A DNA stretch of 64,000 nt from the NCBI RefSeq assembly GCF_963556105.2, contig NZ_OY829944.1:564501-628500 (forward strand). The letters are read 5' to 3'. The notes beneath the pieces were generated by a model. That model was not told the DNA's origin, ran no database searches, and was given only the letters and a program-made list of their open reading frames with translations. Within the stretch, counting starts at the first letter, position 1; each line of letters opens with the position of its first letter. The position numbers and the translations under genes are program-made. This DNA is from an uncultured Tolumonas sp. (GTDB lineage: Bacteria > Pseudomonadota > Gammaproteobacteria > Enterobacterales > Aeromonadaceae). Shown here one piece after another: positions 1 through 13,966 of this stretch.

Positions 1-520
1 AGATCGTCGTCTGCTGGAACAGTTGGAAAGTAAAACGCAAAACCGCATGAAAAACACCAAACCCAGCACTGGCAAAGGGCATATTGTCGTGCAGGGCGTG
101 GGGAATTTGATGACGCATGTAGCGCGTTGCTGCCAGCCGATCCCCGGTGACAGCATCATTGGCTTTATCACCCAAGGTCGCGGCATCTCGATCCATCGTG
201 AAGATTGCGAGCAATTTAAAGAGCTGAGTCGTCGTAACCCAGAGCGGATCATCGATGCGGTTTGGGGGGAGAATTACTCCGGTGGTTATGAGCTGACGGT
301 GCGCATCACCGCGAATGATCGCTCGGGTTTATTGCGTGACATCACCACCATTATCGCTAATGAGAAAATCAACGTTTTGGGCATGCGCAGCCGTTCTAAT
401 GTCAAACAGCAAACGGCGGATATCGATATTGATATGGAAATTTACAATATTGAAACGCTGAACCGGATGTTGGCGAAAATCAACCAGATGAACGATGTCG
501 TCAACGCCAAACGTCTCTAA
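1..520 (+). CDS. relA: (p)ppGpp synthetase RelA, C-terminal part (5' end outside window)
   Basis: The reading frame is open from base 2 and ends at a TAA at 518-520; only about 172 C-terminal residues are visible. They hold the zinc-finger/CC region (HVARCCQPIPGDSI followed by GRGISIHREDC) and a terminal ACT domain (YELTVRITANDRSGLLRDIT). These are the ribosome-sensing regulatory domains of RelA, the ribosome-associated enzyme that makes (p)ppGpp from ATP and GTP or GDP when uncharged tRNA accumulates. RelA rather than SpoT is chosen because mazG and pyrG follow directly, as in Escherichia and Vibrio. The catalytic domains cannot be judged here. Confidence 0.93.
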   Translation, partial: DRRLLEQLESKTQNRMKNTKPSTGKGHIVVQGVGNLMTHVARCCQPIPGDSIIGFITQGRGISIHREDCEQFKELSRRNPERIIDAVWGENYSGGYELTVRITANDRSGLLRDITTIIANEKINVLGMRSRSNVKQQTADIDIDMEIYNIETLNRMLAKINQMNDVVNAKRL

Positions 521-536
521 TCCACATTGACCCTCA

Positions 537-566
537 CCGCCGCAATGTCATGCGGCGGTTTTTCTC
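537..566 (+). terminator. Intrinsic terminator after relA
   Basis: Perfect 8-bp stem CCGCCGCA/TGCGGCGG around a 6-base loop, followed by TTTTTCTC. It lies between the relA stop and mazG and overlaps a spurious upstream ATG for mazG. Confidence 0.85.
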
Positions 567-582
567 TCAGCAGGAACACCTC

Positions 583-1380
583 ATGTCGCACACTTACTCA
601 ATGCAAGATCTTCTGGCGTTAATGCAGCAATTACGCGATCCGGAAAATGGCTGCCCGTGGGATAAAAAACAAACCTTGCAGAGTTTGACCGCCTATACCA
701 TCGAAGAAGCTTATGAAGTTGTCGATAGCATTGAACAAAACGATCTCACTGGGCTTAAATCTGAGCTGGGTGATCTGCTGTTTCAGGTGGTGTTTTACGC
801 GCAACTGGCGCAGGAACAGGGTCTGTTCAATTTTCAGGATGTGGTGAGCACCATCAGTGAAAAGCTGGTACGTCGCCATCCGCATGTATTTGCAGGTAAA
901 GAATTTGCCGATAGCGCTGCGGTCAGTGCAAATTGGGAAGCGGAAAAAGCCAAAGAGCGACAGGAAAAAGATGCACAAGCTACCAGTGTGCTCGACGATA
1001 TTCCACACAATCTGCCGGCCTTAATGCGTGCCAATAAGATCCAGAAACGCTGTGCGACGGTTGGTTTTGACTGGCATGAGCTGCCGCCGGTAATTGAAAA
1101 AATCCATGAAGAGTTAGATGAGGTCATGGCCGAGATCAACCGTGCTGACTATGATAAAGCGGCGCTCGGCGAAGAGCTGGGTGATTTGCTGTTTGCCAAT
1201 GTCAACTTGGTTCGTCACCTTGGTTTTGAGCCCGAAAAGATCCTGCGGGCCGGAAATCATAAATTTGAACGGCGTTTTCGTGCGGTGGAACACATTATTC
1301 AATCACAGGGCCGTTCAGTAAAAGAGAGTTCTTTGGATGAATTAGAGGCCGTTTGGCAACAAGTTAAACAATTGAAGTGA
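583..1380 (+). CDS. mazG: Nucleoside triphosphate pyrophosphohydrolase MazG
   Basis: All-alpha NTP pyrophosphatase that hydrolyses (d)NTPs to NMP and pyrophosphate, associated with nucleotide-pool cleaning and (p)ppGpp turnover. The protein is 265 residues from this ATG, the usual length for proteobacterial MazG. It has two MazG repeats: EEAYEVVD near residues 41-48 with ELGDLLFQV, and a second EELDEVMAEI...ELGDLLFANVN. These acidic residues bind the Mg ions. I chose the ATG at 583 because it follows AGGA at a good distance, whereas the in-frame ATG at 550 lies inside the relA terminator hairpin. Downstream is pyrG, the conserved order. Confidence 0.95.
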   Translation: MSHTYSMQDLLALMQQLRDPENGCPWDKKQTLQSLTAYTIEEAYEVVDSIEQNDLTGLKSELGDLLFQVVFYAQLAQEQGLFNFQDVVSTISEKLVRRHPHVFAGKEFADSAAVSANWEAEKAKERQEKDAQATSVLDDIPHNLPALMRANKIQKRCATVGFDWHELPPVIEKIHEELDEVMAEINRADYDKAALGEELGDLLFANVNLVRHLGFEPEKILRAGNHKFERRFRAVEHIIQSQGRSVKESSLDELEAVWQQVKQLK

Positions 1381-1497
1381 AGTTGACGCAACGCAAGACT
1401 CCTCTCAATGCAAATGAGTATCCTGTTGCCGTTGTTAGGAGCGGGGGCTTGCGGTATAATTTCATCCCGTCTGTTTCTCCCGCACGCATCTGCGTGA

Positions 1498-4551
<3,054 letters not shown>

Positions 4552-4578
4552 TTCCTGTTTTCGCTAAAAAAAATGATG

Positions 4579-4609
4579 AAGCCCCGCCAATTGGCGGGGC
4601 TTTCTTTTA
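4579..4609 (+). terminator. Intrinsic terminator after eno
   Basis: Stem GCCCCGCC/GGCGGGGC with AATT loop, followed by TTTCTTTT. Confidence 0.92.
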
Positions 4610-4649
4610 TGGTGGAATGTGGGAAACTATGTCTCCAGGAGGAGACGAC

Positions 4650-4967
4650 ATGCGCCTGTTTACCCTTATCCTGATGGTTGTCTTGGCGTTGGTTCAGCGC
4701 CAGCTCTGGTTCGGGAAAAACGGACTCGTTGAATATCGACAAGTCTCAGAAAATTTATTACGCCAGCAGGCTGATAATCAGAAGCTGCAAGAGCGTAATA
4801 TGTTACTTAAAGAAGAAATTGAAGATCTTAAAAGTGGTCTTGAAGCTATTGAAGAATTAGCTCGAAATGATCTGGGTTTTATTAAACCCGGAGAAACTTT
4901 TTACCGAGTGCTGCCTCGCGACAGTGCTGGGCAAAACAAGAATAGTTCACTACCGAAGAGTGATTAA
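4650..4967 (+). CDS. ftsB: Cell division protein FtsB
   Basis: Small bitopic inner-membrane protein of the FtsQBL divisome subcomplex. It is 105 residues: one N-terminal membrane segment (LFTLILMVVLALVQRQLWF), then a coiled coil (about residues 30-65, ending LKSGLEAIEELARNDLGFIKPGETFYRV, the conserved FtsB tail motif). The ATG at 4650 is preceded by a strong AGGAGGAG site, so upstream in-frame ATGs are not needed. It opens the cluster ftsB-ispD-ispF-truD-surE-pcm-nlpD-rpoS with very short gaps, as in enterobacteria. Confidence 0.94.
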   Translation: MRLFTLILMVVLALVQRQLWFGKNGLVEYRQVSENLLRQQADNQKLQERNMLLKEEIEDLKSGLEAIEELARNDLGFIKPGETFYRVLPRDSAGQNKNSSLPKSD

Positions 4968-4970
4968 GTC

Positions 4971-5654
4971 ATGCAGACATTTACTGCCGTAGTGCCCGCT
5001 GCAGGCCGGGGAAGCCGGATGCAGGCTAATAAGCCGAAACAATATTTGCCATTAGGCGATAAAACGATCATCGAACACACGTTAACGCGTTTGCTTTCAC
5101 ATCCACAGATTGAAAAGATTGTGGTGGTGATTGCGGAAGATGATCATTATTTCCCATCACTGGCTTTGGCGACGCATCCTAAAATTGAGGTCACCATTGG
5201 TGGTCCAGAGCGGGCAATTTCGGTATTAAATGGTTTGGCTTGTGTCGAAACCGATTGGGTGTTGGTGCATGATGCCGCGCGCCCTTGTCTCACGCATGCG
5301 GATTTGGATCGCTTACTGGCGGTTGTAGCGCGTGGTGAAGATGGCGCGATTCTGGCTGTGCCAGTCAAAGACACCATGAAACGAGCCGATCCGCACCAGC
5401 ATATCGAACAAACCGTTGAGCGTGGGCATCTGTGGCATGCGTTAACTCCACAGATGTTTCCAACCCAGCAACTGGCTGATGCAATCGATGCCGGTCTTGC
5501 TCAGTCTGTCGTGTTGACTGACGATGCCTCTGCTATGGAATTGGCTGGGTTCAAACCATTACTGGTGACAGGGCGTGCTGATAACATCAAGGTTACGCAA
5601 CCAGAAGATCTGGCGTTAGCCACATTCATTCTGCAGCAACAGGAGTTGGCATGA
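4971..5654 (+). CDS. ispD: 2-C-methyl-D-erythritol 4-phosphate cytidylyltransferase
   Basis: Third step of the MEP isoprenoid pathway: MEP plus CTP gives CDP-ME. The 227 residues match the family. The N-terminal nucleotide-binding loop [10 protein letters not shown] with [19 protein letters not shown], the VHDAARP motif and [10 protein letters not shown] are all present. It starts 3 bases after ftsB and overlaps ispF by 4 bases (ATGA), implying translational coupling. Confidence 0.96.
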   Translation: MQTFTAVVPAAGRGSRMQANKPKQYLPLGDKTIIEHTLTRLLSHPQIEKIVVVIAEDDHYFPSLALATHPKIEVTIGGPERAISVLNGLACVETDWVLVHDAARPCLTHADLDRLLAVVARGEDGAILAVPVKDTMKRADPHQHIEQTVERGHLWHALTPQMFPTQQLADAIDAGLAQSVVLTDDASAMELAGFKPLLVTGRADNIKVTQPEDLALATFILQQQELA

Positions 5655-6133
5655 TCCGGATCGGTCACGGTTTTGATGTGCATCGTTTTGGCGGTGACGG
5701 GCCTTGTATTCTTGGTGGCGTAGCTGTGCCTTATGAACAAGGGCTGATCGCTCATTCGGATGGCGATGTGGTGTTACATGCCGTTGCTGATGCGTTATTG
5801 GGGGCGATTGCTGCTGGTGATATTGGTCGTCATTTCCCAGATACGGATCCACAGTTTAAAGGCGTTGATAGCCGCATTCTGTTGCGTGATGTTTTTGCTC
5901 GCGTCAAAACAAACGGCTTCCGGCTCGGTAATCTAGACGTCACCATCATTGCTCAGGCCCCGAAGATGGCCCCGCATATCCCTGCCATGTGTCTCAATCT
6001 GGCGGCCGATCTGGAAAGTCAGCTTTCACAGGTCAATGTTAAGGCAACCACTACCGAGAAATTAGGTTTTACGGGTCGTAAAGAGGGTATTGCTGTCGAA
6101 GCGGTCGTCTTACTGGTTGCTGCTGATGAATAA
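5651..6133 (+). CDS. ispF: 2-C-methyl-D-erythritol 2,4-cyclodiphosphate synthase
   Basis: Fifth step of the MEP pathway, cyclising CDP-ME-2-phosphate with release of CMP. 160 residues. Metal ligands are visible in [10 protein letters not shown] (Asp8, His10) and in [13 protein letters not shown]; the C-terminal [15 protein letters not shown] loop binds CMP. The start overlaps ispD by 4 bases and the stop overlaps the truD start. Confidence 0.96.
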   Translation: MIRIGHGFDVHRFGGDGPCILGGVAVPYEQGLIAHSDGDVVLHAVADALLGAIAAGDIGRHFPDTDPQFKGVDSRILLRDVFARVKTNGFRLGNLDVTIIAQAPKMAPHIPAMCLNLAADLESQLSQVNVKATTTEKLGFTGRKEGIAVEAVVLLVAADE

Positions 6134-7184
6134 TGCCTTTGATCTCAACTGGCCATACCGTTTTGGTCAGCCAACCCAGTCTGCACTGTTAAAAGCTGAA
6201 CCAGCGGATTTTCAGGTGTTTGAAGATCTCGGTTTTATACCGAGCGGGTACGGTGAACATTTGTTTGTCCGCATTCGAAAAACCGGTGAAAACACCGCTT
6301 GGGTGGCTAAATTACTGTCGGAATATACCGGATTGCCGCTGTCATCCGTCAGCTGGGCCGGGCTTAAAGATCGGCACGCAATCACTGAACAATGGTTTGG
6401 GTTACATCTGCCGGGCAAACCAGATCCTGATCTACGCGGGTTTGCGTCTGAAAATATTCAGGTTTTGCAGACCATTCGGCACGATAAAAAGCTGAGACCG
6501 GGCGTATTGCGTGGTAACTTATTCCGCATATGTCTGCGCGACATTCAGCAAAGTCGAGATTTAGATTTACGTTTGCAGCAGATCTCACAATTAGGTGTGC
6601 CGAATTATTTTGGCCCGCAGCGGTTCGGCCATGATGGTAATAATTTACTGATTGCAGCCGATATGTTTAATGGCCGTCGTATTAATGATCGGCAAAAACG
6701 AGCGATCTATTTATCGGCTGCGCGGAGTTATATTTTTAACCGAGTTGTTGCTGCCCGGATCCGTGATAACTGTTTGCAAGAGCCGATGCTGGGCGACTGC
6801 CTGATGCTTAATCATTCCGACAGCTGTCTGGTTGTCGATAAGAGTGTGCGTAATAACCAACTTGCCCAGCGTATTGAGTTTGGCGAGTTAGTCACTACGG
6901 CACCTTTGTGGGGGCGCGGTACTAGCCAGGCCGAAGGTGATGCCTTGGCGTGGGAGTCTTCAGTTTTAGCTGAACATGCTGACTGGTTGCTGGCATTAGA
7001 AAAGGCCGGCATGCAACAAGAACGTCGCCGTGCAGTATTACGTACTAATGATTTACGCTGGCGCTGGTTAGATAATGCCTTAGAGCTTCATTTTTCATTA
7101 TCTTCCGGTAGTTATGCTACCAGTTTGATCCGTGAACTGGTCAATATAAGAGAAAATACGCGCGATGAAAATTCTGGTCAGTAA
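6126..7184 (+). CDS. truD: tRNA pseudouridine(13) synthase TruD
   Basis: Makes pseudouridine at position 13 of tRNA-Glu. It is 352 residues from ATG 6126, which overlaps the ispF stop; a longer frame from 6090 would run deep into ispF and lacks a ribosome site. The catalytic Asp is in [16 protein letters not shown] near residue 80, and the insertion domain [16 protein letters not shown] is present. The 3' end overlaps surE by 20 bases. Confidence 0.95.
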   Translation: MNNAFDLNWPYRFGQPTQSALLKAEPADFQVFEDLGFIPSGYGEHLFVRIRKTGENTAWVAKLLSEYTGLPLSSVSWAGLKDRHAITEQWFGLHLPGKPDPDLRGFASENIQVLQTIRHDKKLRPGVLRGNLFRICLRDIQQSRDLDLRLQQISQLGVPNYFGPQRFGHDGNNLLIAADMFNGRRINDRQKRAIYLSAARSYIFNRVVAARIRDNCLQEPMLGDCLMLNHSDSCLVVDKSVRNNQLAQRIEFGELVTTAPLWGRGTSQAEGDALAWESSVLAEHADWLLALEKAGMQQERRRAVLRTNDLRWRWLDNALELHFSLSSGSYATSLIRELVNIRENTRDENSGQ

Positions 7185-7911
7185 CGATGATGGCGTGAAT
7201 GCACAAGGCTTGCACTGTCTGAGTGAAGTATTACGTTCGCTGGGAGATGTGGTTGTCGTCGCACCTGATCGTAATCGTAGTGGTGCCAGTAACTCATTGA
7301 CGCTGGAAAATCCGATCCGGGTTGAAATACTCGAAGAGGGAAAACGTTATTCTGTGAAAGGCACACCAACTGATTGTGTGCATTTTGCCGTGAATAAATT
7401 GTTGGATCCTTGGCCGGATATCGTTGTATCAGGTATTAACCACGGCGCCAATTTAGGTGATGATGTGATTTATTCCGGCACTGTCGCTGCGGCGACAGAA
7501 GGCCGACATATGGGCTTACCTGCGGTTGCGGTATCATTAGTTGGTGAAACTCATTTTGCATCTGCAGCCCATTATGCATGCCTGCTGGTTTCTCGGTTAC
7601 GGACACATCCACTGCCGTCAGATCAGATCCTGAACGTTAACGTACCCGATCTGCCGTTAGAGCAAATTAAAGGTATAAAAGTCACCCGATTAGGTAATCG
7701 CCATCGTGGTGAAAAAATGCTGGTGATGCAAGATCCGCGTGGTAAACCTGTTTATTGGATTGGTCCGCCGGGTGAAAAGCAAGATGCGGGCGAAGGCACC
7801 GATTTCCATGCTATTGAACATGGATTTGTGTCCATTACGCCATTGCAAGTTGATATGACGGCGTATGCCAGTGTCGCTGAACTGGCATCATGGATTGGGG
7901 AGTTTAAATAA
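7165..7911 (+). CDS. surE: 5'/3'-nucleotidase SurE
   Basis: Metal-dependent nucleoside monophosphate phosphatase, a stationary-phase survival protein. 248 residues. The metal site NDDG is at residues 7-10 (Asp8, Asp9), with further family motifs [10 protein letters not shown] and [19 protein letters not shown]. It lies between truD and pcm, the usual position in the rpoS-proximal operon. Confidence 0.96.
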   Translation: MKILVSNDDGVNAQGLHCLSEVLRSLGDVVVVAPDRNRSGASNSLTLENPIRVEILEEGKRYSVKGTPTDCVHFAVNKLLDPWPDIVVSGINHGANLGDDVIYSGTVAAATEGRHMGLPAVAVSLVGETHFASAAHYACLLVSRLRTHPLPSDQILNVNVPDLPLEQIKGIKVTRLGNRHRGEKMLVMQDPRGKPVYWIGPPGEKQDAGEGTDFHAIEHGFVSITPLQVDMTAYASVAELASWIGEFK

Positions 7912-7912
7912 C

Positions 7913-8539
7913 GTGCGTGGCACGGTGGCTTATTTGTTAATCAAACAGTTGCAAGAACTCGGCATCCGGGATGAACGAGTGCTTTCTGCTATGGCTAATG
8001 TGCCGCGCAACTACTTTGTCGATGAAGCCATCTCGCATCAGGCATGGGACAACACCGCCTTACCCATTGGTTTTGGTCAGACAATTTCGCAACCTTATAT
8101 TGTTGCCCGTATGACTGAACAGTTGATCGAACATAATCCGCAAAGCGTATTAGAGGTCGGCACCGGTTCTGGTTATCAAACGGCGGTGTTATCACAACTC
8201 ATTCCGCATGTTTACAGTGTTGAACGTATCAAAGCATTGCAATACCAGGCTCGTCGTCGGTTGCAGCGGCTTGATTTACACAATGTTTCTATGCGGCATG
8301 GTGATGGCTGGGCTGGCTGGACAAGTAAAGCTCCCTTTGATGCAATTATTGTCACAGCTGCTGCGGAAAAAGTACCGGAAGCGTTATTGGCGCAACTGGC
8401 TGATGGGGGGCGAATGGTGATCCCCGTCGGTGAGTATAAGCAAGAACTGTTGCTGATAGAAAAATATGGTAATAAAACCAGAACGGAAGTGCTTGAAGCG
8501 GTTCGCTTTGTGCCTTTAGTTCATGGTGAATTAATGTGA
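7913..8539 (+). CDS. pcm: Protein-L-isoaspartate O-methyltransferase
   Basis: Repairs isomerised aspartyl residues using S-adenosylmethionine. From the GTG at 7913 the product is 208 residues, exactly the E. coli length, and begins [14 protein letters not shown]. That GTG sits 2 bases after the surE stop with GGGGAG upstream, so I prefer it to the ATG at 7865 inside surE. The SAM-binding motif is [13 protein letters not shown]; the substrate loop is [19 protein letters not shown]. Confidence 0.93.
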   Translation: MRGTVAYLLIKQLQELGIRDERVLSAMANVPRNYFVDEAISHQAWDNTALPIGFGQTISQPYIVARMTEQLIEHNPQSVLEVGTGSGYQTAVLSQLIPHVYSVERIKALQYQARRRLQRLDLHNVSMRHGDGWAGWTSKAPFDAIIVTAAAEKVPEALLAQLADGGRMVIPVGEYKQELLLIEKYGNKTRTEVLEAVRFVPLVHGELM

Positions 8540-8562
8540 CGTTTAATTCAGCTTGGGCATTC

Positions 8563-9669
8563 ATGCGTAACTATAAAACACAACCAGTCGTTGTCTGCAT
8601 TCTGATATTACTGTTTTCTGCGGTGTTAACTGCCTGTTCATTAAATACCACACCAGCACCGGTACGAGATGCGGGTAGTAAGCGTAATGTTAAACCTTCA
8701 TACCGTAATAATGCATCACCAATTCTTAAGAATGACTCAACTCGCGTATTGCCTGTCGGGTCAGCCAGTGAGCGTCCTAAATTAGCCCCAGGTACACCTT
8801 ATACAGTTAAGCCGGGCGACACCTTATACGCCATTGCTTGGATGTATGGTGCCGACGTTCGCGTATTGGCAGAACAGAATGGCTTAGATGCGACACACCA
8901 TGTGCGAACAGGGCAGGTGATCCATTATTCTCTGCCTAATGGCTTATCATCACCGTCTAATGCGGTCGAAGCGCATAGTTTGCCTGATCATAAAGTTAAA
9001 GTCGGTGACAGCTTGTCGATTCTGGCAGAAAAAAACGGCTTTCGTTTAGCTGAGTTAGGTGCGTTTAATCATATCAAAGCGCCTTACGTGATCCATCCAG
9101 GTCAAACAATTCGTTTCCCGGCGCAAACATCTACAGGCATCACTTCCGATGCAACAAACAGTCCAGATTTTGGTTCAAAAGACTCCTTTAATACGGAGCG
9201 TGCTGTAGATCAGAAATCTGAAAAAAGCAATTCGAAATCGGTTGTTGACAAAAATCAAACAGATTACTCTGATTCTGCGAAACAAGTTAATAACAAGTTG
9301 TTAACTTGGCGTTGGCCAGCAAGAGGAGCCGTTGTTGGTGGTTTTAGTGCTGGTGAACAGAGTAATAAAGGGATTGATATATCAGGTAAGCGTGGTCAGC
9401 CGGTGGTCGCTGCAGCAGGTGGGCGAGTTGTCTATGCGGGGAATGCTCTTCGTGGATATGGAAATCTGATCATTATCAAACATAACGAAGATTATCTTTC
9501 AGCGTATGCTCACAATGATGCGTTGCGAGTAACAGAGCAGCAAGTGGTTAAAGCTGGGCAAAAGATAGCCGATATGGGTAGTAGCGAATCATCAGATGTC
9601 AGACTGCATTTTGAGATTCGTTACCGTGGGCAATCTGTAAATCCGTTGAGATATTTGCCGAAACGATAG
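8563..9669 (+). CDS. nlpD: NlpD, LysM/LytM-domain lipoprotein (amidase activator)
   Basis: Outer-membrane lipoprotein that activates an AmiC-type amidase during septal peptidoglycan splitting. The signal peptide ends in lipobox LTAC with Cys25. Two LysM domains are visible (YTVKPGDTLYAIAWMYG... and HKVKVGDSLSILAEKNG...), then a low-complexity Ser/Lys/Asp linker and a C-terminal LytM domain (NKGIDISGKRGQPVVAAAGG to LHFEIRYRGQSVNPLRYLP). The zinc-ligand His before GID is replaced by Asn-Lys, as in known catalytically inactive NlpD proteins. A GTG at 8536 overlapping the pcm stop is an alternative start. By analogy the main rpoS promoter should lie inside this gene, but I cannot point to it. Confidence 0.92.
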   Translation: MRNYKTQPVVVCILILLFSAVLTACSLNTTPAPVRDAGSKRNVKPSYRNNASPILKNDSTRVLPVGSASERPKLAPGTPYTVKPGDTLYAIAWMYGADVRVLAEQNGLDATHHVRTGQVIHYSLPNGLSSPSNAVEAHSLPDHKVKVGDSLSILAEKNGFRLAELGAFNHIKAPYVIHPGQTIRFPAQTSTGITSDATNSPDFGSKDSFNTERAVDQKSEKSNSKSVVDKNQTDYSDSAKQVNNKLLTWRWPARGAVVGGFSAGEQSNKGIDISGKRGQPVVAAAGGRVVYAGNALRGYGNLIIIKHNEDYLSAYAHNDALRVTEQQVVKAGQKIADMGSSESSDVRLHFEIRYRGQSVNPLRYLPKR

Positions 9670-9720
9670 CTCCACATTACCTGTCTTATCAGACACTTTG
9701 TGGAGCTCAAGGAGGGGGCC

Positions 9721-10707
9721 ATGAGTGTAACTGAACGTGCTGATAGCGACTTAGATCTGTTGGATTTACAAGATCCGGTTGATGACGTAGAAGACATTAC
9801 TGATGTTGATGTCGACATGGCAGAAATTGAGCCTGTTGATGAATTATTACTATCTCCCACCATAACCAAAGTCATGGATGCGACTCAGCTTTATCTGGGT
9901 GAAATTGGTTTTTCACCGTTGCTGACCGCAGAAGAAGAAGTCTATTTTGCTCGTCGTGCTTTACGCGGTGATGAAGCTGCCCGTAACCGCATGATTGAAT
10001 CTAATTTACGCCTCGTGGTTAAAATTGCCCGCCGTTACAATAATCGTGGTCTTGCATTATTAGACTTGGTTGAAGAAGGCAATTTAGGTCTTATTCGTGC
10101 AGTTGAAAAATTTGATCCGGAACGTGGCTTCCGTTTTTCAACCTATGCGACATGGTGGATCCGTCAAACTGTTGAACGTGCCATCATGAATCAAACGCGC
10201 ACCATTCGCTTACCGATCCATGTAGTGAAAGAGCTGAATGTCTATCTGCGTACGGCACGTGAACTAGCCCAACGTCTGGATCATGAACCTACCGCTGAAG
10301 ATATTGCATTTTTGCTGGATAAGCCGGTAGACGAAGTTTCTCGTATGCTCAAACTGAACGAAAAAATTTGCTCTGTCGATACACCCATTGCCGGTGATGG
10401 TGATAAATCACTGATCGATATCCTGACCGATGATCGCATTAATTGCCCTGAAGATCAGACGCAGGATGATGATATGCAGCACAGCATAGTGGTCTGGCTG
10501 GAGCAGTTAAATCCGAAACAACGTGAAGTGTTAGCGCGCCGTTTTGGTTTAATGGGTTATGAGCCTGCTACCCTGGAAGAAGTGGGCGAAGAAATTGGTT
10601 TAACTCGGGAACGGGTTCGTCAGATCCAGGTCGAAGGCTTACGCCGTATGAAAGAGATGCTGACGCAACAAGGTTTATCTGTCGAAACTTTGTTCCAGTT
10701 TGATTAA
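9721..10707 (+). CDS. rpoS: RNA polymerase sigma factor RpoS (sigma-38)
   Basis: General stress and stationary-phase sigma factor. It is 328 residues from ATG 9721, which follows the very strong site AAGGAGGGGG; the upstream in-frame codons are discarded. An acidic N-terminus is followed by region 1.2/2 ([21 protein letters not shown]; core-binding and -10 region [38 protein letters not shown]), region 3, and region 4 ([27 protein letters not shown]). Downstream of nlpD, as in most gammaproteobacteria. Confidence 0.97.
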   Translation: MSVTERADSDLDLLDLQDPVDDVEDITDVDVDMAEIEPVDELLLSPTITKVMDATQLYLGEIGFSPLLTAEEEVYFARRALRGDEAARNRMIESNLRLVVKIARRYNNRGLALLDLVEEGNLGLIRAVEKFDPERGFRFSTYATWWIRQTVERAIMNQTRTIRLPIHVVKELNVYLRTARELAQRLDHEPTAEDIAFLLDKPVDEVSRMLKLNEKICSVDTPIAGDGDKSLIDILTDDRINCPEDQTQDDDMQHSIVVWLEQLNPKQREVLARRFGLMGYEPATLEEVGEEIGLTRERVRQIQVEGLRRMKEMLTQQGLSVETLFQFD

Positions 10708-10726
10708 GTGGTTTTGTCACAGAATA

Positions 10727-10760
10727 AAAATCGCCGGCATTAAGTCCGGCGATTTTGTTT
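10727..10760 (+). terminator. Bidirectional intrinsic terminator between rpoS and mutS
   Basis: 11-bp stem AAAATCGCCGG/CCGGCGATTTT with T-rich flanks on both strands, between the convergent rpoS and mutS stops. Confidence 0.85.
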
Positions 10761-10787
10761 TCAGATCGTCAACAGGCAATAATGATT

Positions 10788-13376
10788 TCAGTGGATTTTT
10801 TCTGCTAACACTTTGAGTTTATATAACCAATCCAGCGCATCCCGTGGTGAGAGCTGGTCTGGATCCAGCATATCTAACGCGTTATACAACTCATTTTCTT
10901 CTATGGTAGGTAATGGCATTGCAGCTGCTTGAGAGTCACCGTTTTTCACTGTCGGCGCGCTATGATCACGGCTTTCCAACTCATGTAATTTTGCCCTGGC
11001 TTGATTGATCACCGAACGAGGTACACCCGCCAGTGCTGCGACCTGTATGCCATAAGAGCGGTTCGCTGCGCCATCTTGCACTGTGTGCATAAACGCCACC
11101 GAATCGCCATGTTCAATCGCATCAAAATGAACGTTAGTAATATTGCTTTGTTGCTCGGGTAACTGCGTTAACTCGAAATAGTGGGTAGCAAACAAGGTAT
11201 AGGCATTAATTTTTTTCGCTAACTGCTCGGCACAAGCCCAAGCGAGCGACAGACCATCATAGGTGCTGGTACCACGGCCAATTTCATCCATTAAAACCAG
11301 ACTTTGTTGTGTGGCGTTGTGCAGAATATTTGCGGTTTCCGTCATTTCCACCATAAATGTGGAACGACCAGACGCCAGATCGTCGGAGGCGCCAATACGG
11401 GTAAAAATACGATCAATCGGACCGATCTGTGCTGAGGCGGCTGGCACGTAAGAACCAATATAGGCCAATAATACAATTAGTGCAGTTTGACGCATATAAG
11501 TCGATTTACCACCCATATTGGGGCCGGTAATGATCAACATTTGGCGCTGCTCATGCAGTTGCAGATCATTAGCAATAAACGGAACTTGATGGCTTTGCTC
11601 TACCACGGGATGTCGGCCGCCTTGGATGATGACTTTTGCCTCATCAATCAGCTCGGGGCGGTGATAATCTAAGGTTTGCGCCCGTTCAGCCAGATTATTC
11701 AAGACGTCTAGTTCGGCAATCCCTGCTGCACTGATTTGTAACTTCGCCAAATACGGCAGAAGTTGATCCAGAATATCTTCATAAAGTTGTTTTTCTAACG
11801 CAAGAGCACGGCTTTGAGCGGTCAGTACCTTTTCTTCGTATTCTTTCAGTTCTGGGATCAGGTAGCGTTCATTATTTTTCAGTGTTTGGCGGCGGATATA
11901 ATCGCTCGGCACCAGATGCGCATTGGCTTTGGTGACATCAATATAAAAACCATGCACTTTGTTATAGCTGACTTTGAGTGTATTGATGCCGGTGCGTTGG
12001 CGCTCGCGCAATTCAAGTTGTTCGAGATAACGGGTAGCGCCATTTTCCAGATCGCGCAGCTCATCCAGCTCTGCACTATAACCGCTGGCAATAACCCCTC
12101 CATCACGGATCACGACGGGCGGATTTTCAATTACCGCGCGTTCCAGCAGATCCTGCAATTCTGGGAAGGTCTGGATGGTTTGTGCGAGTTCCTGCAGCGT
12201 TTGACTGTCTTTCAGGATGGTCTGTAATTCCGGTAATTGTTGGAAGGCATTGCGTAAGCGGCTCAAATCACGAGGTCGTGCAGAGCGTAGTGCCAGACGA
12301 GCTAAGATACGCTCAACATCACCGATCTGTTTTAATACCGGAGTCAGCGCCGGCATCATCTGCTGATCCAGCAATTCAGTGATCACGTCCTGACGTTGTT
12401 GTAACTGAGCTTTATTGCGCACAGGCTGATGTAACCAGCGTTTTAACAATCGGCTGCCCATCGGTGTCGCGGTAGCATCCAGCACTTCAGCCAATGTGTT
12501 ATCCAAACCGCCGGATAAATTACTGGTCAGTTCGAGATTGCGACGGGTCGCTGCATCCATCACCACCATCTGTTCGCTCTTTTCCAAGCGAAGGCCTTGA
12601 ATATGGGGTAGGGCAGTACGCTGGGTATCGCGTACATATTGCATTAAGGCGCCCGCCGCTTGCAGCGCAATTTTTTGCTCTTCTACACCAAAGCCGCGCA
12701 GATCTTGTGTTCCAAATTGCTGACACAACAGATGGTAAGCCGTACTGAATTCAAATTCCCATGCTGGGCGGCGGCGCATGCCTCGGCGCTGTCCTAGATG
12801 ACTAAGCTCTGGGAAGGTTTCGGAATACAGTAATTCTGCTGGGTTCAGACGTTGTAATTCTGCAGCCAGTGTCTCTTGTTTGGTGAACTGATTAACAATA
12901 AATCGCCCGGAAGCAACGTCCATCGCGGCTAAACCATAATACGGGGCGACAAAATCGACCGCGACAATCAGGTTATCTTGTCTCTCATTCAGTAATGCTT
13001 CATCGGTCAGCGTGCCCGGTGTGATAATGCGGACGACTTTGCGCTCAACCGGCCCTTTGCTGGTAGCGGGATCGCCGATCTGCTCACAAATCGCTGCTGA
13101 TTCACCCAGCTGCACTAACCGGCACAAATAACCTTCAATGGCATGATAAGGCACACCCGCCATTGGGATTGGTTGTCCGGCAGATTGCCCACGCTTGGTC
13201 AGCGAGATATCCAGTAATTCGGATGCTTTACGTGCATCGTCAAAGAATAATTCATAGAAATCCCCCATCCGATAAAACAGCAACACATCAGGATGCTGTG
13301 CTTTCAGGCCCAAATATTGTTGCATCATCGGGGTATGGGTGGTCAGTGATTGCGGCACAGAAGAAGCTGGTAGCAT
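10788..13376 (-). CDS. mutS: DNA mismatch repair ATPase MutS
   Basis: Recognises base mismatches and small loops and recruits MutL. It is 862 residues from the ATG at 13376. The mismatch-wedge Phe-X-Glu is at residues 40-42 (GDFYELF). Near the C-terminus are Walker [14 protein letters not shown], Walker [17 protein letters not shown] and the FATHYFELT motif. An in-frame ATG 33 bases upstream (13409) would add 11 residues not seen in relatives and would overlap the pncC start. mutS is convergent with rpoS and divergent from pncC. Confidence 0.95.
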   Translation of the reverse strand: MLPASSVPQSLTTHTPMMQQYLGLKAQHPDVLLFYRMGDFYELFFDDARKASELLDISLTKRGQSAGQPIPMAGVPYHAIEGYLCRLVQLGESAAICEQIGDPATSKGPVERKVVRIITPGTLTDEALLNERQDNLIVAVDFVAPYYGLAAMDVASGRFIVNQFTKQETLAAELQRLNPAELLYSETFPELSHLGQRRGMRRRPAWEFEFSTAYHLLCQQFGTQDLRGFGVEEQKIALQAAGALMQYVRDTQRTALPHIQGLRLEKSEQMVVMDAATRRNLELTSNLSGGLDNTLAEVLDATATPMGSRLLKRWLHQPVRNKAQLQQRQDVITELLDQQMMPALTPVLKQIGDVERILARLALRSARPRDLSRLRNAFQQLPELQTILKDSQTLQELAQTIQTFPELQDLLERAVIENPPVVIRDGGVIASGYSAELDELRDLENGATRYLEQLELRERQRTGINTLKVSYNKVHGFYIDVTKANAHLVPSDYIRRQTLKNNERYLIPELKEYEEKVLTAQSRALALEKQLYEDILDQLLPYLAKLQISAAGIAELDVLNNLAERAQTLDYHRPELIDEAKVIIQGGRHPVVEQSHQVPFIANDLQLHEQRQMLIITGPNMGGKSTYMRQTALIVLLAYIGSYVPAASAQIGPIDRIFTRIGASDDLASGRSTFMVEMTETANILHNATQQSLVLMDEIGRGTSTYDGLSLAWACAEQLAKKINAYTLFATHYFELTQLPEQQSNITNVHFDAIEHGDSVAFMHTVQDGAANRSYGIQVAALAGVPRSVINQARAKLHELESRDHSAPTVKNGDSQAAAMPLPTIEENELYNALDMLDPDQLSPRDALDWLYKLKVLAEKIH

Positions 13377-13407
13377 AATGGATTCAGGTTCAGTTGAGAG
13401 AGTCAGC

Positions 13408-13893
13408 ATGCAGAAGGATATTATTGAATTAGCTCAGCGGCTTGGACAAGTGCTGCAAGCCAAAAATTGGCTGGCGGCAACGGCAGAATCCTGTACCGGT
13501 GGTGGCGTAGCATACGCGATCACGGCTGTTTCTGGAAGTTCAGCCTGGTTTGACCGCAGCTTTGTAACCTATACCAATGAAGCAAAACAACAAATGCTCG
13601 GCGTCGCAGCCACCACGCTGGAAACATATGGCGCGGTCAGTGAAGCCGTGGTGCGCGAAATGACAGCTGGCACGCTGGCGCATTCTCAGGCCAATATTGC
13701 GGTCGCGATCAGCGGTATTGCCGGGCCAACGGGCGGTTCAGAAGAAAAACCGGTTGGCACTGTCTGGATCGCCTGGCAGACCTGCGAAGGGGAAGCACGA
13801 GCTGAACGTTATCTCTTTTCCGGCGATCGTGAACAAGTCCGATTACAGGCAATTCGTGAGGCATTATCCGGTTTGTTATCATTCAGTGAATAA
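13408..13893 (+). CDS. pncC: Nicotinamide-nucleotide amidase PncC (CinA C-terminal-type)
   Basis: Deamidates NMN to nicotinate mononucleotide in the pyridine nucleotide cycle. 161 residues, a stand-alone CinA C-terminal domain with the family motifs [38 protein letters not shown]-type ([21 protein letters not shown]) and FSGDRE. I chose the ATG at 13408 by alignment with the E. coli protein; frame codons upstream would overlap mutS. It directly precedes recA, as in enterobacteria. Confidence 0.93.
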   Translation: MQKDIIELAQRLGQVLQAKNWLAATAESCTGGGVAYAITAVSGSSAWFDRSFVTYTNEAKQQMLGVAATTLETYGAVSEAVVREMTAGTLAHSQANIAVAISGIAGPTGGSEEKPVGTVWIAWQTCEGEARAERYLFSGDREQVRLQAIREALSGLLSFSE

Positions 13894-13898
13894 AATAC

Positions 13899-13926
13899 TT
13901 GATACTGTATGGATAGACAGTATGAT
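13899..13926 (+). promoter_or_regulatory. recA promoter with overlapping LexA (SOS) box
   Basis: TACTGTATGGATAGACAGTA at 13903-13922 matches the gammaproteobacterial LexA consensus CTGT-N8-ACAG. It overlaps a -35 TTGATA (13899-13904) and a -10 TATGAT (13921-13926) separated by 16 bases, so LexA would block polymerase directly. Confidence 0.93.
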
Positions 13927-13966
13927 GCTGTCTATCAGCTAAGAAGTTCGCTCTGTGGAGAAGAAT

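Noticed and set aside
550-582. Upstream ATG extension of mazG
   Set aside because: Lies inside the relA terminator; the ATG at 583 has a ribosome site and fits the family.
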